A DNA stretch of 64,000 bases from Collimonas sp. OK412 (GCF_900112135.1 NZ_FOLC01000007.1:1-64000), one strand, 5' to 3'. Positions 44,597 through 56,458 are shown, counted from the stretch's first letter. Notes: generated from the letters alone by a model not told the origin. A program made the numbers and translations.

Positions 44597-45988
44597 TCAG
44601 GCGCGGCGGCCCGACAGTTCGGCGCCGGCGTCGGGCTGCAGTTTCAAGGCAAACGGCAGCGAAGCCAGCGCAACCAGCGCGATCAGCAGGAAGGCCGGCC
44701 AGAAATCGGCGCTGACGATGGTGGCGTGGCCCTGCACCTGGTTCGACACCTGCAATGCAAAACCACCGACCGTCACGCCCAGGCCGATCGCCAGCTGCTG
44801 GGCGACGCTGGTCAGGCTGGTGGCCTGGCTCATCTGGCGCTGGTCGATCTCGGCATAGGCAATCGCATTCAGGCTGGTGAACTGCATCGACCGCACGCAG
44901 CCGCCGAGCAGCAGCATGAGGATGATGAAGATATGCGGTGAATCGGCTTTCAGCACGCCGAACGCCGCCATCGACAGCGCGCCAAGCAGCGTGTTGTAGA
45001 CCAGCACGCTCCTGAAACCGAATTTTTTCAGCACGGTGGTGGTCATGGTCTTGACGAAAATTGCGCCGGCGGCCGAAGCGCAGGTCAGCAGGCCGGACTG
45101 GAACGGCGTCAGGCCGAAGCCCAGCTGGAACAGCAGCGGCAGCAGGAACGGCAAGGCGCCTACGCCGATGCGGAACAGCGAGCCGCCGAAGACGTTCATG
45201 CGCAGCGTCGGAATCTGCAGCAGCCGCAGGTTGATCAGCGGATGCGGAGTACGGAAGGCATGCCATGTGTACGCCAGCAAGCTCACGGTGCCGACTGCCG
45301 CGCAAGCCAGCGAGACGTCGCCGGCCACCAGGTGCCGGCCGGCGCTGGCCAGGCCGAACATCAGCGTCGAACAGCCGATCGCCGACAGCAGGAAACCGAT
45401 CCAGTCGAGCGGTACGGTATCATCGCTGCGCAGGTTCTCGATGTACCGAGTGGCCAGGTAAATGCCGAGGATGCTGATCGGGACGTTGATGAAGAAGATC
45501 CAGCGCCAATGGAAATAGGTGGTGATGAAACCGCCCAGCGGCGGTCCGATCACCGGCCCCAGCAAAGCCGGGATGGTCAGGTAGCTGAGCGCGCGCACCA
45601 GTTCCGCCTTGGAGGTGGTGCGCAGGATGACCAGCCGCCCGACCGGCACCATCATGGCGCCGCCCACGCCCTGCAGGAAGCGGGCCGCGACAAATTCCGC
45701 CAGCGTGTTCGACATGCCGCACAGGATCGAACCGAGCATGAACACGCCAATGGCGCTGCGGAATATCGTGCGGGCGCCAAAGCGGTCGGCCATCCAGCCG
45801 CTGATCGGGATGAATACCGCCAGGCTGACCAGGTAGGAAGTCATCGCCAGCTTGAGCGCGATCGGGCTTTCTCCCATGTCGCGTGCCATCATGGGTAACG
45901 AGGTAGCGATCACGGTAGAGTCCATGTTTTCCATGAACAGGGCGCAAGCTACGATCAGCGGCGTGAGGAAGACGCGGGATATGGCCAT
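44597..45988 (-). CDS. DHA2-type MFS drug exporter
   Basis: Major facilitator transporter of about 463 residues with around 13-14 hydrophobic segments. Helix 1 carries FMENMDSTVIATSLPMMARD, typical of EmrB/QacA-like DHA2 exporters, followed by motif A GWMADRFGARTIF and motif C GPVIGPPLGG. It would export drugs or metabolites by proton antiport. ATG 45988 (MAISRVFLT) is preferred over a TTG at 46015, but neither has a clear ribosome site. Convergent with tamB (9 bp between stops) and divergent from the pabB fusion. Confidence 0.87.
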   Translation of the reverse strand: MAISRVFLTPLIVACALFMENMDSTVIATSLPMMARDMGESPIALKLAMTSYLVSLAVFIPISGWMADRFGARTIFRSAIGVFMLGSILCGMSNTLAEFVAARFLQGVGGAMMVPVGRLVILRTTSKAELVRALSYLTIPALLGPVIGPPLGGFITTYFHWRWIFFINVPISILGIYLATRYIENLRSDDTVPLDWIGFLLSAIGCSTLMFGLASAGRHLVAGDVSLACAAVGTVSLLAYTWHAFRTPHPLINLRLLQIPTLRMNVFGGSLFRIGVGALPFLLPLLFQLGFGLTPFQSGLLTCASAAGAIFVKTMTTTVLKKFGFRSVLVYNTLLGALSMAAFGVLKADSPHIFIILMLLLGGCVRSMQFTSLNAIAYAEIDQRQMSQATSLTSVAQQLAIGLGVTVGGFALQVSNQVQGHATIVSADFWPAFLLIALVALASLPFALKLQPDAGAELSGRRA

Positions 45989-46129
45989 GAAGGGGTAGGC
46001 GGGCGGGGCGGGCAAAAGCCCCGCCTGCCCTGCTTAAAAGGGGATAATTATAGTATTTTTGACAATTTTTTGCCGTTCAGATAGCATGCAATCTGTTACC
46101 TTGGCCGCCTGCCGCTTTTCACAAGAACC

Positions 46130-48019
46130 ATGACCAACACGTTTCCCGCGTCAACCGAGTGTTTTGCCTTGCTGGATGACCGCAGCGCCATTTCTGCGCA
46201 AGCGCATTGTTCCCGACTATACACCGGCCACGTGCGCAGCCTGTCGTGTTTTGAAGCGGACCGGCTGCCGCAGTTGATCGAACAGATGCAGCAAGCCTTG
46301 CGCGAGGGTTTGCACGCGGTGACCTTGTTTACCTATGAACTCGGGATCGGGCTACAGCATGTCGCGCTGCCGCAGCCGCCGGCAGTGGCGCCCCAGCCTT
46401 TGGCGCAAATCCTGCTGTTCTCGCATTGCGAGCGTTTGAACGATGCCGAGGTAGACGCCTGGCTGGCGCAACGCCAGGCTGCAGAACATGGCGCAGCGGA
46501 AGCCGAGGCTGGCATCGCCAATCTCCATCCGAACGTCAGCGCCGCGCAATTCGCCGCCGCCATCGCCAAGATCCACGCCTACATCGAAGCCGGCGACACC
46601 TACCAGGTCAACTATACCTACCGCCTGCGTTTCGATGCCTACGGCAGCCCGGTTACACTGTATCGCCGGCTCAGGCAACGCCAGCCGGTGCCTTACGGCA
46701 GCCTGATCCTGCTGGAGGACGGCGCGGCGGTCCTGTCGCTGTCGCCGGAGCTGTTCGTACGGCATGCGGCCGGCGTGCTGACCACGCGGCCGATGAAGGG
46801 CACCGCCGCCGCCAGCGGCGACGCCGGACAGGATGCCCTGGCCGCCAGGGCGCTCGCCGCGGATCCGAAGAATCGGGCGGAAAACCTGATGATCGTCGAC
46901 TTGCTGCGCAACGACCTGGGACGGATCGCCGTCCTCGGCTCGGTGCGCGTGCCGCAATTGTTCGAGGTGACGCGCTTCAACACTGTGCTGCAAATGACTT
47001 CCACCGTGCAGGCGCAGGTGCGCGACGATATCAGCCTCAGCGCCGTGATCCAGGCGCTGTACCCGTGCGGATCGATAACCGGCGCGCCCAAGCATCGCAC
47101 CATGCAAATCATCAATGAGCTGGAGCCTGAGCCGCGCGGCCTGTATACCGGCGCGATCGGATGGTTCGATGTGGAGCAGCCGGGCCGCCGGTTCGGCGAT
47201 TTCTGCCTGTCGGTGCCGATCAGGACTTTATGGCTGCAGCCAGCTGCGCCGGACGGCTTGCACGGCGCCAGCATACGCCACGGCGAAATGGGCGTCGGCG
47301 CCGGCATCGTGCACGACAGCGTGGCGGCGGAGGAGTTTGCCGAATGCGCATTGAAAGCCAAATTCCTGACTGGCATGGTCGGCGATTTTTCCTTGTTTGA
47401 AACCATGTACGCGACTGCCGCGGACGGATGCCGTCACCTGGACCTGCATTTGCAGCGCTTGCAGGCATCGGCCGCCTACTTTGGTTTTCCTTACGATGAA
47501 AACGTCCTGCGCGCGACTTTGCGCGCGCATTGCGCCAACTTGCCTGCCGGCGCACCCCAGCGCTTGCGCCTGACCTTGTCGGCAGATGGCGGCTGCAGCC
47601 TGCAAAGCGCGGAACTGGGGACGCTTGAACTGCCGGTCAGCCTGTTGATCGCGCCGGCGCGGGTGCAGTCCGGCGACCTGTTCCTGCGGCATAAAACCAC
47701 GGTACGGCAACGCTACGACCAGGCTTGGCAGCAAGCGCAGCAGCTGGGGGCTTTCGATATGCTGTTCTTTAATGATGAAGGCGAGTTGACCGAAGGCGGC
47801 CGCAGCAGTGTGTTTGTCAAGCTGGACGGGCGCTGGTACACGCCGCCGCTGCGGGCAGGTCTGCTGCCCGGAGTGATGCGCAGCGTGGTGCTGGACGATC
47901 CGGCGTGGAACGCCAGCGAACGCAGCCTGGACCTGGAAGATTTGCTGGCCGCCGAGCAGGTCATGGTGTGCAACGCCTTGCGCGGAACCATGCCGGCTAC
48001 GCTGCTGCAGATCGTGTAG
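46130..48019 (+). CDS. pabB: Fused aminodeoxychorismate synthase I and aminodeoxychorismate lyase (PabB-PabC)
   Basis: Protein of 629 residues that makes p-aminobenzoate for folate. The N-terminal two-thirds is a chorismate-binding PabB domain with TRPMKGTAAA (K223 at the position of the PabB PIKGT lysine), RAENLMIVDLLRNDLGRIA, and ALYPCGSITGAPKHRTM. From about residue 425 comes a class-IV aminotransferase domain (PabC-like): FSLFETMYA, the likely pyridoxal lysine K522 in LRHKTT, and ELTEGGRSSVFV. It thus joins two sequential steps; the glutaminase PabA must be elsewhere. Start ATG 46130. Confidence 0.93.
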   Translation: MTNTFPASTECFALLDDRSAISAQAHCSRLYTGHVRSLSCFEADRLPQLIEQMQQALREGLHAVTLFTYELGIGLQHVALPQPPAVAPQPLAQILLFSHCERLNDAEVDAWLAQRQAAEHGAAEAEAGIANLHPNVSAAQFAAAIAKIHAYIEAGDTYQVNYTYRLRFDAYGSPVTLYRRLRQRQPVPYGSLILLEDGAAVLSLSPELFVRHAAGVLTTRPMKGTAAASGDAGQDALAARALAADPKNRAENLMIVDLLRNDLGRIAVLGSVRVPQLFEVTRFNTVLQMTSTVQAQVRDDISLSAVIQALYPCGSITGAPKHRTMQIINELEPEPRGLYTGAIGWFDVEQPGRRFGDFCLSVPIRTLWLQPAAPDGLHGASIRHGEMGVGAGIVHDSVAAEEFAECALKAKFLTGMVGDFSLFETMYATAADGCRHLDLHLQRLQASAAYFGFPYDENVLRATLRAHCANLPAGAPQRLRLTLSADGGCSLQSAELGTLELPVSLLIAPARVQSGDLFLRHKTTVRQRYDQAWQQAQQLGAFDMLFFNDEGELTEGGRSSVFVKLDGRWYTPPLRAGLLPGVMRSVVLDDPAWNASERSLDLEDLLAAEQVMVCNALRGTMPATLLQIV

Positions 48020-48027
48020 CAGGCTGG

Positions 48028-48459
48028 TCAGAACGCGATGATCACGACCGAGCCGGCCACGATCAGCGAACCGCCGATCGCTACCGGCCAGGTCAGCTGT
48101 TCGCCGGCGAACAGCAAGCCGAGCACGATGGCGAAGGCCACGCTCAGTTTGTCGATAGGCGCTACCTTGGACACCGGGCCGATTTGCAGCGCATGGTAGT
48201 AGCACAGCCAGGACAGGCCGGTAGCGATGGCCGACAGCACCAGGAACAGCCAGTTGGAAGAGCTGACCAGCGTCGGTTTCTGCCATTCGCCGCGCAAGCT
48301 GACGATGCCGGCGATCACGAACAGGATGATGACGGTGCGGATGAAGGTGGCGAAGTTGGAGTTCATGCCGGCGACGCCGAACTTGCCGAAGATCGCCGTC
48401 AGGCCGGCGAAGAATGCAGAGCCAAGAGCAAATACCTGCCAGCTGGAGCCGAAATTCAT
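48028..48459 (-). CDS. Half-size EamA/DMT-family membrane protein
   Basis: Protein of 143 residues with about five hydrophobic segments forming a single EamA domain, half the usual ten-helix DMT transporter. Typical stretches are LGSAFFAGLTAIFGKFGVAG and SWLCYYHALQIGPVSKVAPIDKLSV. ATG 48459 follows an AGGGGAA ribosome site. Such single-domain members may work as dimers. The substrate is unknown. It is convergent with the pabB fusion (8 bp between stops). Confidence 0.85.
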   Translation of the reverse strand: MNFGSSWQVFALGSAFFAGLTAIFGKFGVAGMNSNFATFIRTVIILFVIAGIVSLRGEWQKPTLVSSSNWLFLVLSAIATGLSWLCYYHALQIGPVSKVAPIDKLSVAFAIVLGLLFAGEQLTWPVAIGGSLIVAGSVVIIAF

Positions 48460-48527
48460 TTTTTTCCCCTGATATCGAATAGGACTTGACCGACAGGATT
48501 CAAGTCAACGCCATTTTGCCCCGAATT

Positions 48528-50009
48528 TCATTTGGCCGCAGGTTTGCCCGTGGCGGCGGCATCGCGATCGTTCAGCATCGCGTTGCCGGGCAGCTCAGCC
48601 TGGTTCCAGCCGCCGCCTAGCGCCTTGATCAGCAGCACGCTTGCGGCAAAGCGCCGGTTCTGGATATTCAGGGCCGACAGGTCGGCGTTGAATGCGGTCG
48701 CCTGCGCCGTCACCACGCTGGTGTAGTTGACGGTGCCGGCCCTGTACTGGTTCAAGATCAGTTCCAGCGCATGATGCGCGAACTGGACTGTCTCGGCCTG
48801 GACCGCGGCCTCCTGTTCCAGGATGCGCAAGGCCGCCAGGTTGTCTTCCACCTCCTGGAAACTGGTCAGCACCGCCTGCTTGTACACCGCGACGCTGGCG
48901 TCGTAGGCGGCAATCGCCTGGTCGCTTTGGGCGCGCCGCGCGCCGCCGTCGAACAGGGTGGCGGCCAGCGCCGGCCCGAGCGACCAGATGCGGTTAGGAA
49001 CCGTCAGCCAGTTGGCGAAGCTGTTGCTTTGGAAGCCGCCGGAAGCCGACAAGGTCAGGTCGGGGAAATACGCAGCCTTGGCCACGCCGATCTTGGCGTT
49101 GGCCGATGCCGCCAGCCGTTCCGCCGAGCTGACATCGGGGCGGCGCTCCAGCAGCGAGGATGGCACGCCGACCGGGATCGCCGGCAGCACCGCTACCAGC
49201 GGCGCCGGTGTGATCGAGAAAGTAGAGGCTGCCTGTCCGGTTAGCAAGGCAATCGCATGTTCCAGCTGGGAGCGCGCTACGCCATTGTCCAGCGCTTGCG
49301 CCTGCGCGCCTTTGAGCTGGGTCTGGGCCTGGATCACGTCAGAGCGCGCGACCACACCGACGGCATACTGGTTCTGGGTCAGCTGCAGCGATTTCTGATA
49401 GGCCGCTACCGTGTCGTCGAGCAAGGTCTGCTGCATGTCGAGCACCCGCAGCTGCAGGTAATTCTGGGCCAGCGTCGACTGCGCGCTGAGCCTGGCTACC
49501 TGCAGGTCGGCGGCGCTGGCCTGGGCCGAAGCCTGGTTGGCTTCCACCGTGCGGCCGATGCGGCCCCACAGGTCGGGTTCCCAGCTGGCGCTCAGGCCGA
49601 GCGCATCGGTGGTGGTCACCGAGCCGCCGGAACTGCTCAGGCTGCTGCTGCGCCCGCCGGAGCGGGTGGCCGACACGTTGGCCGACACGGTCGGGAAGTA
49701 AGACGACCTGGCCGATTCCACCAAGGCTTTGGCCTGCCGGAACTGCGCTTCGGCTTGCGCCAGGTTCTGGTTGGAGATATTGACTTGCTCGACCAGCGCA
49801 TTCAATTGCGGATCCTGGAAGATTTCCCACCACTTGCCATGCAGTTCCTGGTCTTGCGGGGTAGCTGTCTTCCAGTCTTTCATTTCCTTGAAGGCGGCCG
49901 GCGCAGCCGTGGCCGGCTTTACATAGTCCGGCCCGACGGCGCAGGCGCTCAACAGCAGCGCCGCGGCTGCCGCCGCCAACAGGGTTTTACGGGTAGGTGC
50001 TTGTTTCAT
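48528..50009 (-). CDS. Outer membrane efflux lipoprotein (NodT/OprM type)
   Basis: TolC-like outer membrane factor of 493 residues. A lipoprotein signal ends in LLLSAC (C23), followed by VGPDYVKP, the conserved start of NodT/OprM-type factors. Two outer-membrane-efflux repeats follow, with long helices (ASAADLQVARLSAQSTLAQNYL; ALELILNQYRAGTVNYTSVV). It forms the exit duct of the RND pump encoded just upstream and is the last gene of the minus-strand operon. Confidence 0.93.
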   Translation of the reverse strand: MKQAPTRKTLLAAAAAALLLSACAVGPDYVKPATAAPAAFKEMKDWKTATPQDQELHGKWWEIFQDPQLNALVEQVNISNQNLAQAEAQFRQAKALVESARSSYFPTVSANVSATRSGGRSSSLSSSGGSVTTTDALGLSASWEPDLWGRIGRTVEANQASAQASAADLQVARLSAQSTLAQNYLQLRVLDMQQTLLDDTVAAYQKSLQLTQNQYAVGVVARSDVIQAQTQLKGAQAQALDNGVARSQLEHAIALLTGQAASTFSITPAPLVAVLPAIPVGVPSSLLERRPDVSSAERLAASANAKIGVAKAAYFPDLTLSASGGFQSNSFANWLTVPNRIWSLGPALAATLFDGGARRAQSDQAIAAYDASVAVYKQAVLTSFQEVEDNLAALRILEQEAAVQAETVQFAHHALELILNQYRAGTVNYTSVVTAQATAFNADLSALNIQNRRFAASVLLIKALGGGWNQAELPGNAMLNDRDAAATGKPAAK

Positions 50010-50060
50010 ATTGGATCCGTTGATTATCGTTTTGCATCGGCCATGATTTCCGTGTCGTGC

Positions 50061-53000
50061 TTATGCTTCGCTGGCGTCAGGCAACGGCCTGCCGCCGCGC
50101 CGTTCCCATTTATCCTTGCTCCACAGGCGGAAGCGATCCATGTACAGGTAGACCACGGGCGTCGTGTAGAGGGTCAGCAGCTGGCTCACGATCAGGCCGC
50201 CGACAATCGCGATGCCCAGCGGCCGCCGGAGTTCGGCGCCGTCGCCCTGGCCCAGCGCCAGCGGCACCGCGCCCAGCATGGCCGCCATGGTGGTCATCAT
50301 GATCGGCCGGAAACGCAGCTTGCAGGCTTCGAAAATCGAATCGCGCGGCGACAGGCCGCGGGTGCGCTCAACGTCGAGGGCGAAGTCGATCATCATGATC
50401 GCATTTTTCTTGACGATGCCGATCAGCAGGATCACGCCGATCAGGGCGATCAGGCTGAATTCGGTGCCGGTTGCAAGCAAGGCCAGCAAGGCGCCGACGC
50501 CGGCCGAAGGCAGGGTCGAGAGGATGGTGATCGGATGGACGTAGCTTTCATACAGGACGCCGAGCACGATGTACACCGCCAGCAGCGCCGTCAGGATCAG
50601 CAGCGGCTGGCTGCTCAGGGATGACTGGAACAGGTTGGCGCTGCCCTGGAAGCTGCCGTGCACCGAGGTCGGCACGCCGATCCGGGCCATGGCGTCGTTG
50701 ATTGCCAAGGTGGCGTCGGACAGGGAGCCGCCGACCGGCAGGTTGAAGGAAATGGTGGAGGCGATGAACTGGCTCTGGTGGTTGACGCCGAGCGAGGTGT
50801 TGGTGGGCTGGAAGCTGGAGAACGCCGCCAGCGGCATCTGTTGTTCCGCCGTGGTCGACAAGGTCAGCGCCAGCGACGAATTGGACGCCAGCTTGCCGCC
50901 CGCCGTCAACGCCGGCGGCGTGCCGAGAGCGGACGTAGTGGGCGACAGGTTGGCGGTGCTGGAAGGAATGCTGACGTAAGTGTCGTGCAGGATTTGCGGA
51001 CTCTGCCAATACTGCGGCGCTGCTTCCATCACCACGTGGTACTGGTTCATGCCGCTGTAGATGGTCGACACCTGGCGCTGGCCGAACAGGTCGTTCAGGG
51101 TCGAATCGATTAGCTGCGGCGTGACGCCGCTGCGGATGGCGGTTTCGCGGTCGATGGTCAGGGTGGTCTGCAAGCCTTTGTCCTGCTGGTCGGTGCTGAC
51201 GTCGGCCAGCTGCGGCAGGGTGCTGAACGCCTCGCGGATCTTCGGCTCCCAGGTGCGCAGTTCGTTCAGGTCGTCAGACTGCAAGGTGTACTGGTACTGG
51301 CCGTCGCTGACACGGCCGCCGACCCGGATATCCTGCACCGACTGCATGAACAGGTTGGCGCCGGCAATATGGCTGAGCTTGCCGCGCAGCCGTCCGATCA
51401 CCTGGTCCGCTGTCAGCTTGCGCTGCGTCAGGGGCTTCAGCGTGATGAACATCTGGCCGCGGTTGCTCTGGCCGCCGCCGGTGAATGCGATCACGCTCTG
51501 CACGTCGGGATCCTTGCGGACGATCTCGACAAACTGGTTCAGTTTGGTGCTCATCGACTGGAACGAAATCGACTGGTCGCCCTGGATGCCGCCGATCACC
51601 AGGCCGGTATCCTGCTGCGGGAAAAACCCTTTGGGAATCGCGGTGTAAAGATACACGTTGAGCACGATGGTGCCGAACAGGATCAGCATCATCAAGGGCG
51701 CAAAACGCAAGGCCCACGCCAGCGAACGTTCGTAGCCGCGCAGCATGGCGTTGAAGGCGCGTTCGGTGGCGTTGAAAAAACGCCCCTGCTTGCGGTCCGG
51801 CTCGTGCTTCAGCAGGCGCGCGCACATCATCGGCGTGGTGGTCAGCGACACTACCAGCGAAACCAGGATCGCGACCGACAGGGTGACGGCAAATTCGCGG
51901 AACAGGCGGCCGACGATGCCGCCCATCAGCAGGATAGGGATGAATACCGCGATCAGGGAAATGCTCATCGACATCACGGTAAAGCCGACTTCCTTGGCGC
52001 CCTTCAACGCCGCTGCAAACGGTTTCATGCCACCTTCGATATGGCGCGAGACGTTTTCCAGGACCACGATCGCATCGTCCACCACAAAGCCGGTGGCGAT
52101 CGTCAACGCCATCAGGGAGAGGTTGTCGAGGCTGTAGCCGAGCAGGTACATGGCGCCGAACGTGCCGATCAGCGAGATCGGCACCGCGACCGCCGGGATC
52201 AGCGTGGCGCGGCCGTTGCGCAGGAACAGGAACACCACCATGATCACCAGCGCGATCGACATCAGCAGGGTGTTTTCGGTCTCGCGCAAGGAGGCGCGGA
52301 TGGTCGGCGTCCGGTCCATGGCGACATCGAGGTTGATGGCAGCCGGAATCGAGGCGCGCAGCTGCGGCAGCAGGGCCCGCACTTCATCCACCGTTTCGAT
52401 GATATTGGCGCCGGGCTGGCGGCTCAGGATCACCAGCACCGACGGCTTGCCGTTGGCCGAACCGGAGTTGCGCAGGTTGGCGACCGAGTCGACCACCGTG
52501 GCGACATCGCTGACGCGCACCGGCGCACCGTTGCGATAGGAAACGATCAGCGGCATGTATTCGGCGGCGGTCTTGGCCTGGTCGTTGGCGTAAATCTGCC
52601 AGTTCTTGTCGCCATCTTCCAGCATGCCCTTAGGACGGTTGGCGTTGGTGGCCGCGATCGCTGTGCGGACGTCGGCCGTGCCTATGCCGTATTTGTTGAG
52701 CGCGGTCGGATTCAGCTCGACCCGCACCGCCGGCTGCGAGCTGCCGCCGACGCTGACCTGGCCGATGCCTTTCACCTGCGACAGCTTTTGCGCCAGGATG
52801 GTGTCGGCGGCATCGTACATCTGGCCTTGCGTCATGCTGTCCGAGGTCAGCGCCAGGATCATCACGGGCGCATCGGCCGGATTCACCTTGCGATAGTTCG
52901 GATTGCTGGGCAAGCCGGTCGGCAGCAGGTTGCGCGCCGCATTCAGGGCAGCCTGGACGTCGCGCGCCGCGCCGTCGATGTCGCGGCTGAGGTCGAACTG

Positions 53001-53279
53001 CAGGGTGATGCGGGTCGAGCTGAGCGAACTCGACGAAGTCATTTCAGTGATGCCCGCGATCGATCCCAGTGCGCGCTCCAGCGGCGTGGCCACGGTGGCG
53101 GCCATGGTTTCCGGGCTGGCGCCCGGCAACGAGGCGGAGATCGAGATCGTCGGAAAATCCACCTGCGGCAACGGCGAAACGGGCAGCAGCCGGAACGCCA
53201 CCATGCCGGCCAGGGCGATGCCGATGGTCAGCAGGGTGGTGGCGATCGGCCGTTGGATAAAGGGACGCGAGATATTCAT
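50061..53279 (-). CDS. mdtC: RND multidrug efflux permease, MdtC-like
   Basis: Inner-membrane RND transporter of 1072 residues with 12 membrane helices and two large periplasmic loops. It starts [41 protein letters not shown] (about residue 400) contains the proton-relay aspartates. The C-terminus carries [21 protein letters not shown]. In E. coli MdtB and MdtC form a heterotrimer, and the presence of two adjacent permeases argues for the same here. It is 15 bp downstream of the other permease and 51 bp upstream of the outer membrane factor. Gene name by architecture only. Confidence 0.9.
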   Translation of the reverse strand: MNISRPFIQRPIATTLLTIGIALAGMVAFRLLPVSPLPQVDFPTISISASLPGASPETMAATVATPLERALGSIAGITEMTSSSSLSSTRITLQFDLSRDIDGAARDVQAALNAARNLLPTGLPSNPNYRKVNPADAPVMILALTSDSMTQGQMYDAADTILAQKLSQVKGIGQVSVGGSSQPAVRVELNPTALNKYGIGTADVRTAIAATNANRPKGMLEDGDKNWQIYANDQAKTAAEYMPLIVSYRNGAPVRVSDVATVVDSVANLRNSGSANGKPSVLVILSRQPGANIIETVDEVRALLPQLRASIPAAINLDVAMDRTPTIRASLRETENTLLMSIALVIMVVFLFLRNGRATLIPAVAVPISLIGTFGAMYLLGYSLDNLSLMALTIATGFVVDDAIVVLENVSRHIEGGMKPFAAALKGAKEVGFTVMSMSISLIAVFIPILLMGGIVGRLFREFAVTLSVAILVSLVVSLTTTPMMCARLLKHEPDRKQGRFFNATERAFNAMLRGYERSLAWALRFAPLMMLILFGTIVLNVYLYTAIPKGFFPQQDTGLVIGGIQGDQSISFQSMSTKLNQFVEIVRKDPDVQSVIAFTGGGQSNRGQMFITLKPLTQRKLTADQVIGRLRGKLSHIAGANLFMQSVQDIRVGGRVSDGQYQYTLQSDDLNELRTWEPKIREAFSTLPQLADVSTDQQDKGLQTTLTIDRETAIRSGVTPQLIDSTLNDLFGQRQVSTIYSGMNQYHVVMEAAPQYWQSPQILHDTYVSIPSSTANLSPTTSALGTPPALTAGGKLASNSSLALTLSTTAEQQMPLAAFSSFQPTNTSLGVNHQSQFIASTISFNLPVGGSLSDATLAINDAMARIGVPTSVHGSFQGSANLFQSSLSSQPLLILTALLAVYIVLGVLYESYVHPITILSTLPSAGVGALLALLATGTEFSLIALIGVILLIGIVKKNAIMMIDFALDVERTRGLSPRDSIFEACKLRFRPIMMTTMAAMLGAVPLALGQGDGAELRRPLGIAIVGGLIVSQLLTLYTTPVVYLYMDRFRLWSKDKWERRGGRPLPDASEA

Positions 53280-53294
53280 GCTGTCTTGGCTTCC

Positions 53295-56200
53295 CTACGG
53301 CTTGGCCGGTTCAGGAATCGCGCCGTCGCTGTCGTCGTCGCCCTTGTGCTCGTCTTGATTGATGCCGAAACGTGCTTTTGTACGGCGCGCCAGGTCGTCG
53401 AACGCCAGGTAGATGACCGGCGTGGTAAACAAGGTCAGCACCTGCGACAGCAGCAAGCCGCCGACCATGGTGATCCCCAGCGGTTGCCGCAGCTCGGAGC
53501 CGACGCCGGTGCCCAGCATCAGTGGCAAGGCGCCCAGCAAGGCTGCCATGGTGGTCATCAGGATCGGGCGGAAACGCAGCAGGCAAGCCTGGTAGATCGC
53601 TTCACGCGGGCTCTTGCCTTCATTGCGTTCGGCATCCAGCGCAAAGTCGATCATCATGATGGCGTTCTTCTTGACGATACCGATCAGCAGGATGATGCCG
53701 ATGATGCCGATGATGCCGAGGTCGGTGCCGGCGATCATCAGCGACAGCAGGGCGCCCACCCCGGCCGACGGCAGCGTCGACAGGATCGTGATCGGGTGGA
53801 TGTAGCTTTCATACAGGACGCCGAGCACGATGTACATCGTGATGATCGCCGCCAGGATCAGCATCAGGGTGTTGCTGAGGGAAGCCTGGAACGCCAGCGC
53901 CGCGCCCTGGAAGCTGGTCTGGATGCTGTCCGGCATGCCGATTTCCTTTTCGGCCGTCTGGATTGCCTTGACCGCGTTGCCCAGCGAGGCGCCGGGCGCC
54001 AGGTTGAAGGAAATCGTGGTGGCGGGGAACTGGCCGATATGGTTCACCACCAGCGGCGAAGTACGCTCCTCGATGCTGGCGATGCTCGACAGCGGGACCT
54101 GGTTGCCGTTGCCGGCGACCAGGAAAATGCTGTTCAGCGCCGCCGGGCCTTTCTGGAATTCCGGCTTGACTTCCATCACCACCCGGTACTGGTTCGACTG
54201 GGTGTAGATGGTGGAGATCAGGCGCTGGCCGAACGCGTTATACAAGGCATTGTCGATCGCCGCCGTGGTGATGCCCAGCCGCGAAGCGGCGTCGCGGTCG
54301 ATCGCGATGTAGGCTTGCAAGCCGAGATCCTGCTGGTTGCTGGCGATATCCGCCAGTTCCGGGATCTTGCGCAGGCGTTCGATCAGCTTGGGCACCCAGA
54401 TGCTGAGCTCCGCGGCGTTGGCGTCTTCGACGCTGAACTGATACTGGGTGCGGCTGACGCTGTCTTCAATCGTCAAGTCCTGCACCGGCTGCATGTACAG
54501 CGTGATGTCGCCGACCTGGCGGTCCAGTTCCGGCTGCAGGCGGCGGATGACGTCGCTGGCGCTGATGTTGCGTTGTTCGCGCGGCTTCAGATTGATCAGC
54601 ATGCGTCCGCTGTTGAGGGTGGCGTTGCTGCCGTCGACGCCGATGAACGAGGACAGGCTCTCGACCGCCGGGTCTTTCAGCACCACCGCCGCCAGCGCCT
54701 GCTGCCGTTCCGACATGGCGGCAAACGAAATCGATTGGCTGGCTTCCGAAATGCCCTGGATCACGCCGGTATCCTGCACCGGGAAAAAGCCCTTTGGAAT
54801 GAATATATACAGCACCGCGGTCAGCACCAGGGTGCCGATCGCCACCACCAGGGTGGAAAGCTGGTGGCGCAGCACCCACTCCAGCGCCACGCCGTAGCGG
54901 GCAATGATGTTGTCGAAGAACTCGCCGCTCTTGCGGTAGAACCAGCTTTGTTTTTCTTCCGGGATATGGTGCAGCAGCTTGGCGCACATCATCGGCGTCA
55001 GCGTCAGCGAGATGACGGCGGAAATCAGGATCGCCACCGCCAGCGTGATGGCGAACTCGCGGAACAGGCGGCCGACCACGTCGCCCATGAACAGCAGCGG
55101 GATCAGCACCGCAATCAGCGAAAAGGTCAGCGAAATGATGGTGAAGCCGATTTGCTCGGCGCCTTTCAGGGCCGCCTGCAAGGGCTTCATGCCTTCTTCG
55201 ATGTAGCGTGAAATGTTTTCGATCATCACGATCGCATCGTCCACCACGAAGCCGGTGGCGATGGTGAGCGCCATCAAGGTCAGGTTGTTCACCGAGAATC
55301 CGGCCAGGTACATGATGCCGAAAGTGCCGATCAGCGACAGCGGCACCGCCACGCTAGGAATGATGGTAGCCGGCACGCTGCGCAGGAAGATGAAGATCAC
55401 CATCACCACCAGCGCGATCGACAGCAGCAGTTCGAATTGCACGTCCGCCACCGAGGCGCGGATGGTGGTGGTGCGGTCGGTCAGGATCTGGACATCGATC
55501 GCGCCAGGCAAGGTTTCCTGCAGTTTCGGCAGGATCTTCTTGATGTTGTCGACCACGCCGATCACGTTGGCGCCCGGCTGCCGCTGGATATTCAGGATCA
55601 CGGCAGGCGAGGTGTTGGACCAGGCCGCCAGGCGAATGTTTTCCGCATCGTCGACCACATCGGCGACATCGGAGATGCGGACCGGCGCGCCGTTCTTGTA
55701 GGCGATGATCAGGTTGCGGTATTCGTCGGCCGAACGCAGCTGGTCGTTGGCGTCGATGGTCGAGGCGCGCGCCGGTCCGTCGAAACTGCCCTTGGCCTGG
55801 TTGACGTTGGCATTGCCGATGGCGGTGCGGATGTCATCCAGGTTCATGCCCAGCGCGGCGACTGCGCGCGGATTCAGCTGCAGGCGCACGGCAGGCCGCT
55901 GGCCGCCGGACAGGGTGACCAGGCCGACTCCCGGCACTTGCGAAATCTTTTGCGCCAGGCGGGTGTCGATCAGGTCCTGCACCTTGGGCAGCGGCAGCGT
56001 TTTCGAGGTGATCGCCAGCGACATGATAGGCGTGTCGGCCGGATTCACCTTGTTGTAGATCGGCGGCGTCGGCAAGTCGGACGGCAGCAGGTTGCCGCCG
56101 GCGTTGATCGCTGCCTGGACTTCCTGTTCGGCGATATCGAGGCTCAGGTCGAGGCTGAACTGCAGGGTGATCACCGAAGCGCCGCCGGAACTGGTCGACG

Positions 56201-56441
56201 ACATCTGGTTGAGGCCCGGCATCTGGCCGAACTGGCGCTCCAGCGGCGCGGTGACCGAGGAAGTCATGACGTCCGGGCTGGCGCCGGGATACAGCGTCAC
56301 CACCTGGATGGTGGGATAGTCGACTTCCGGCAAGGCCGAAAGCGGCAACTGCTTGTAGGCGACGATGCCGGCCAGGAAAATCGCCAGCATCAACAGGGAT
56401 GTGGCGACCGGCCGGAGAATGAACTGACGTGAGGGATTCAT
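53295..56441 (-). CDS. mdtB: RND multidrug efflux permease, MdtB-like
   Basis: RND transporter of 1048 residues. [21 protein letters not shown] at the N-terminus is close to Mdt[22 protein letters not shown] holds the paired aspartates of helix 4, and [21 protein letters not shown] is in the C-terminal half. It is the second gene after the adaptor, with a 17-bp gap. Long open frames on the opposite strand are high-GC shadows of this and the next gene. Confidence 0.91.
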   Translation of the reverse strand: MNPSRQFILRPVATSLLMLAIFLAGIVAYKQLPLSALPEVDYPTIQVVTLYPGASPDVMTSSVTAPLERQFGQMPGLNQMSSTSSGGASVITLQFSLDLSLDIAEQEVQAAINAGGNLLPSDLPTPPIYNKVNPADTPIMSLAITSKTLPLPKVQDLIDTRLAQKISQVPGVGLVTLSGGQRPAVRLQLNPRAVAALGMNLDDIRTAIGNANVNQAKGSFDGPARASTIDANDQLRSADEYRNLIIAYKNGAPVRISDVADVVDDAENIRLAAWSNTSPAVILNIQRQPGANVIGVVDNIKKILPKLQETLPGAIDVQILTDRTTTIRASVADVQFELLLSIALVVMVIFIFLRSVPATIIPSVAVPLSLIGTFGIMYLAGFSVNNLTLMALTIATGFVVDDAIVMIENISRYIEEGMKPLQAALKGAEQIGFTIISLTFSLIAVLIPLLFMGDVVGRLFREFAITLAVAILISAVISLTLTPMMCAKLLHHIPEEKQSWFYRKSGEFFDNIIARYGVALEWVLRHQLSTLVVAIGTLVLTAVLYIFIPKGFFPVQDTGVIQGISEASQSISFAAMSERQQALAAVVLKDPAVESLSSFIGVDGSNATLNSGRMLINLKPREQRNISASDVIRRLQPELDRQVGDITLYMQPVQDLTIEDSVSRTQYQFSVEDANAAELSIWVPKLIERLRKIPELADIASNQQDLGLQAYIAIDRDAASRLGITTAAIDNALYNAFGQRLISTIYTQSNQYRVVMEVKPEFQKGPAALNSIFLVAGNGNQVPLSSIASIEERTSPLVVNHIGQFPATTISFNLAPGASLGNAVKAIQTAEKEIGMPDSIQTSFQGAALAFQASLSNTLMLILAAIITMYIVLGVLYESYIHPITILSTLPSAGVGALLSLMIAGTDLGIIGIIGIILLIGIVKKNAIMMIDFALDAERNEGKSPREAIYQACLLRFRPILMTTMAALLGALPLMLGTGVGSELRQPLGITMVGGLLLSQVLTLFTTPVIYLAFDDLARRTKARFGINQDEHKGDDDSDGAIPEPAKP

Positions 56442-56458
56442 GCGTTCTTCACGGCCGG

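Noticed and set aside
51369-55211. 1280-codon open frame on the plus strand opposite the RND permeases
   Set aside because: It mirrors the third-position GC of two clear minus-strand RND genes, has highly biased Arg/His/Gln/Asp composition and no recognisable domain.
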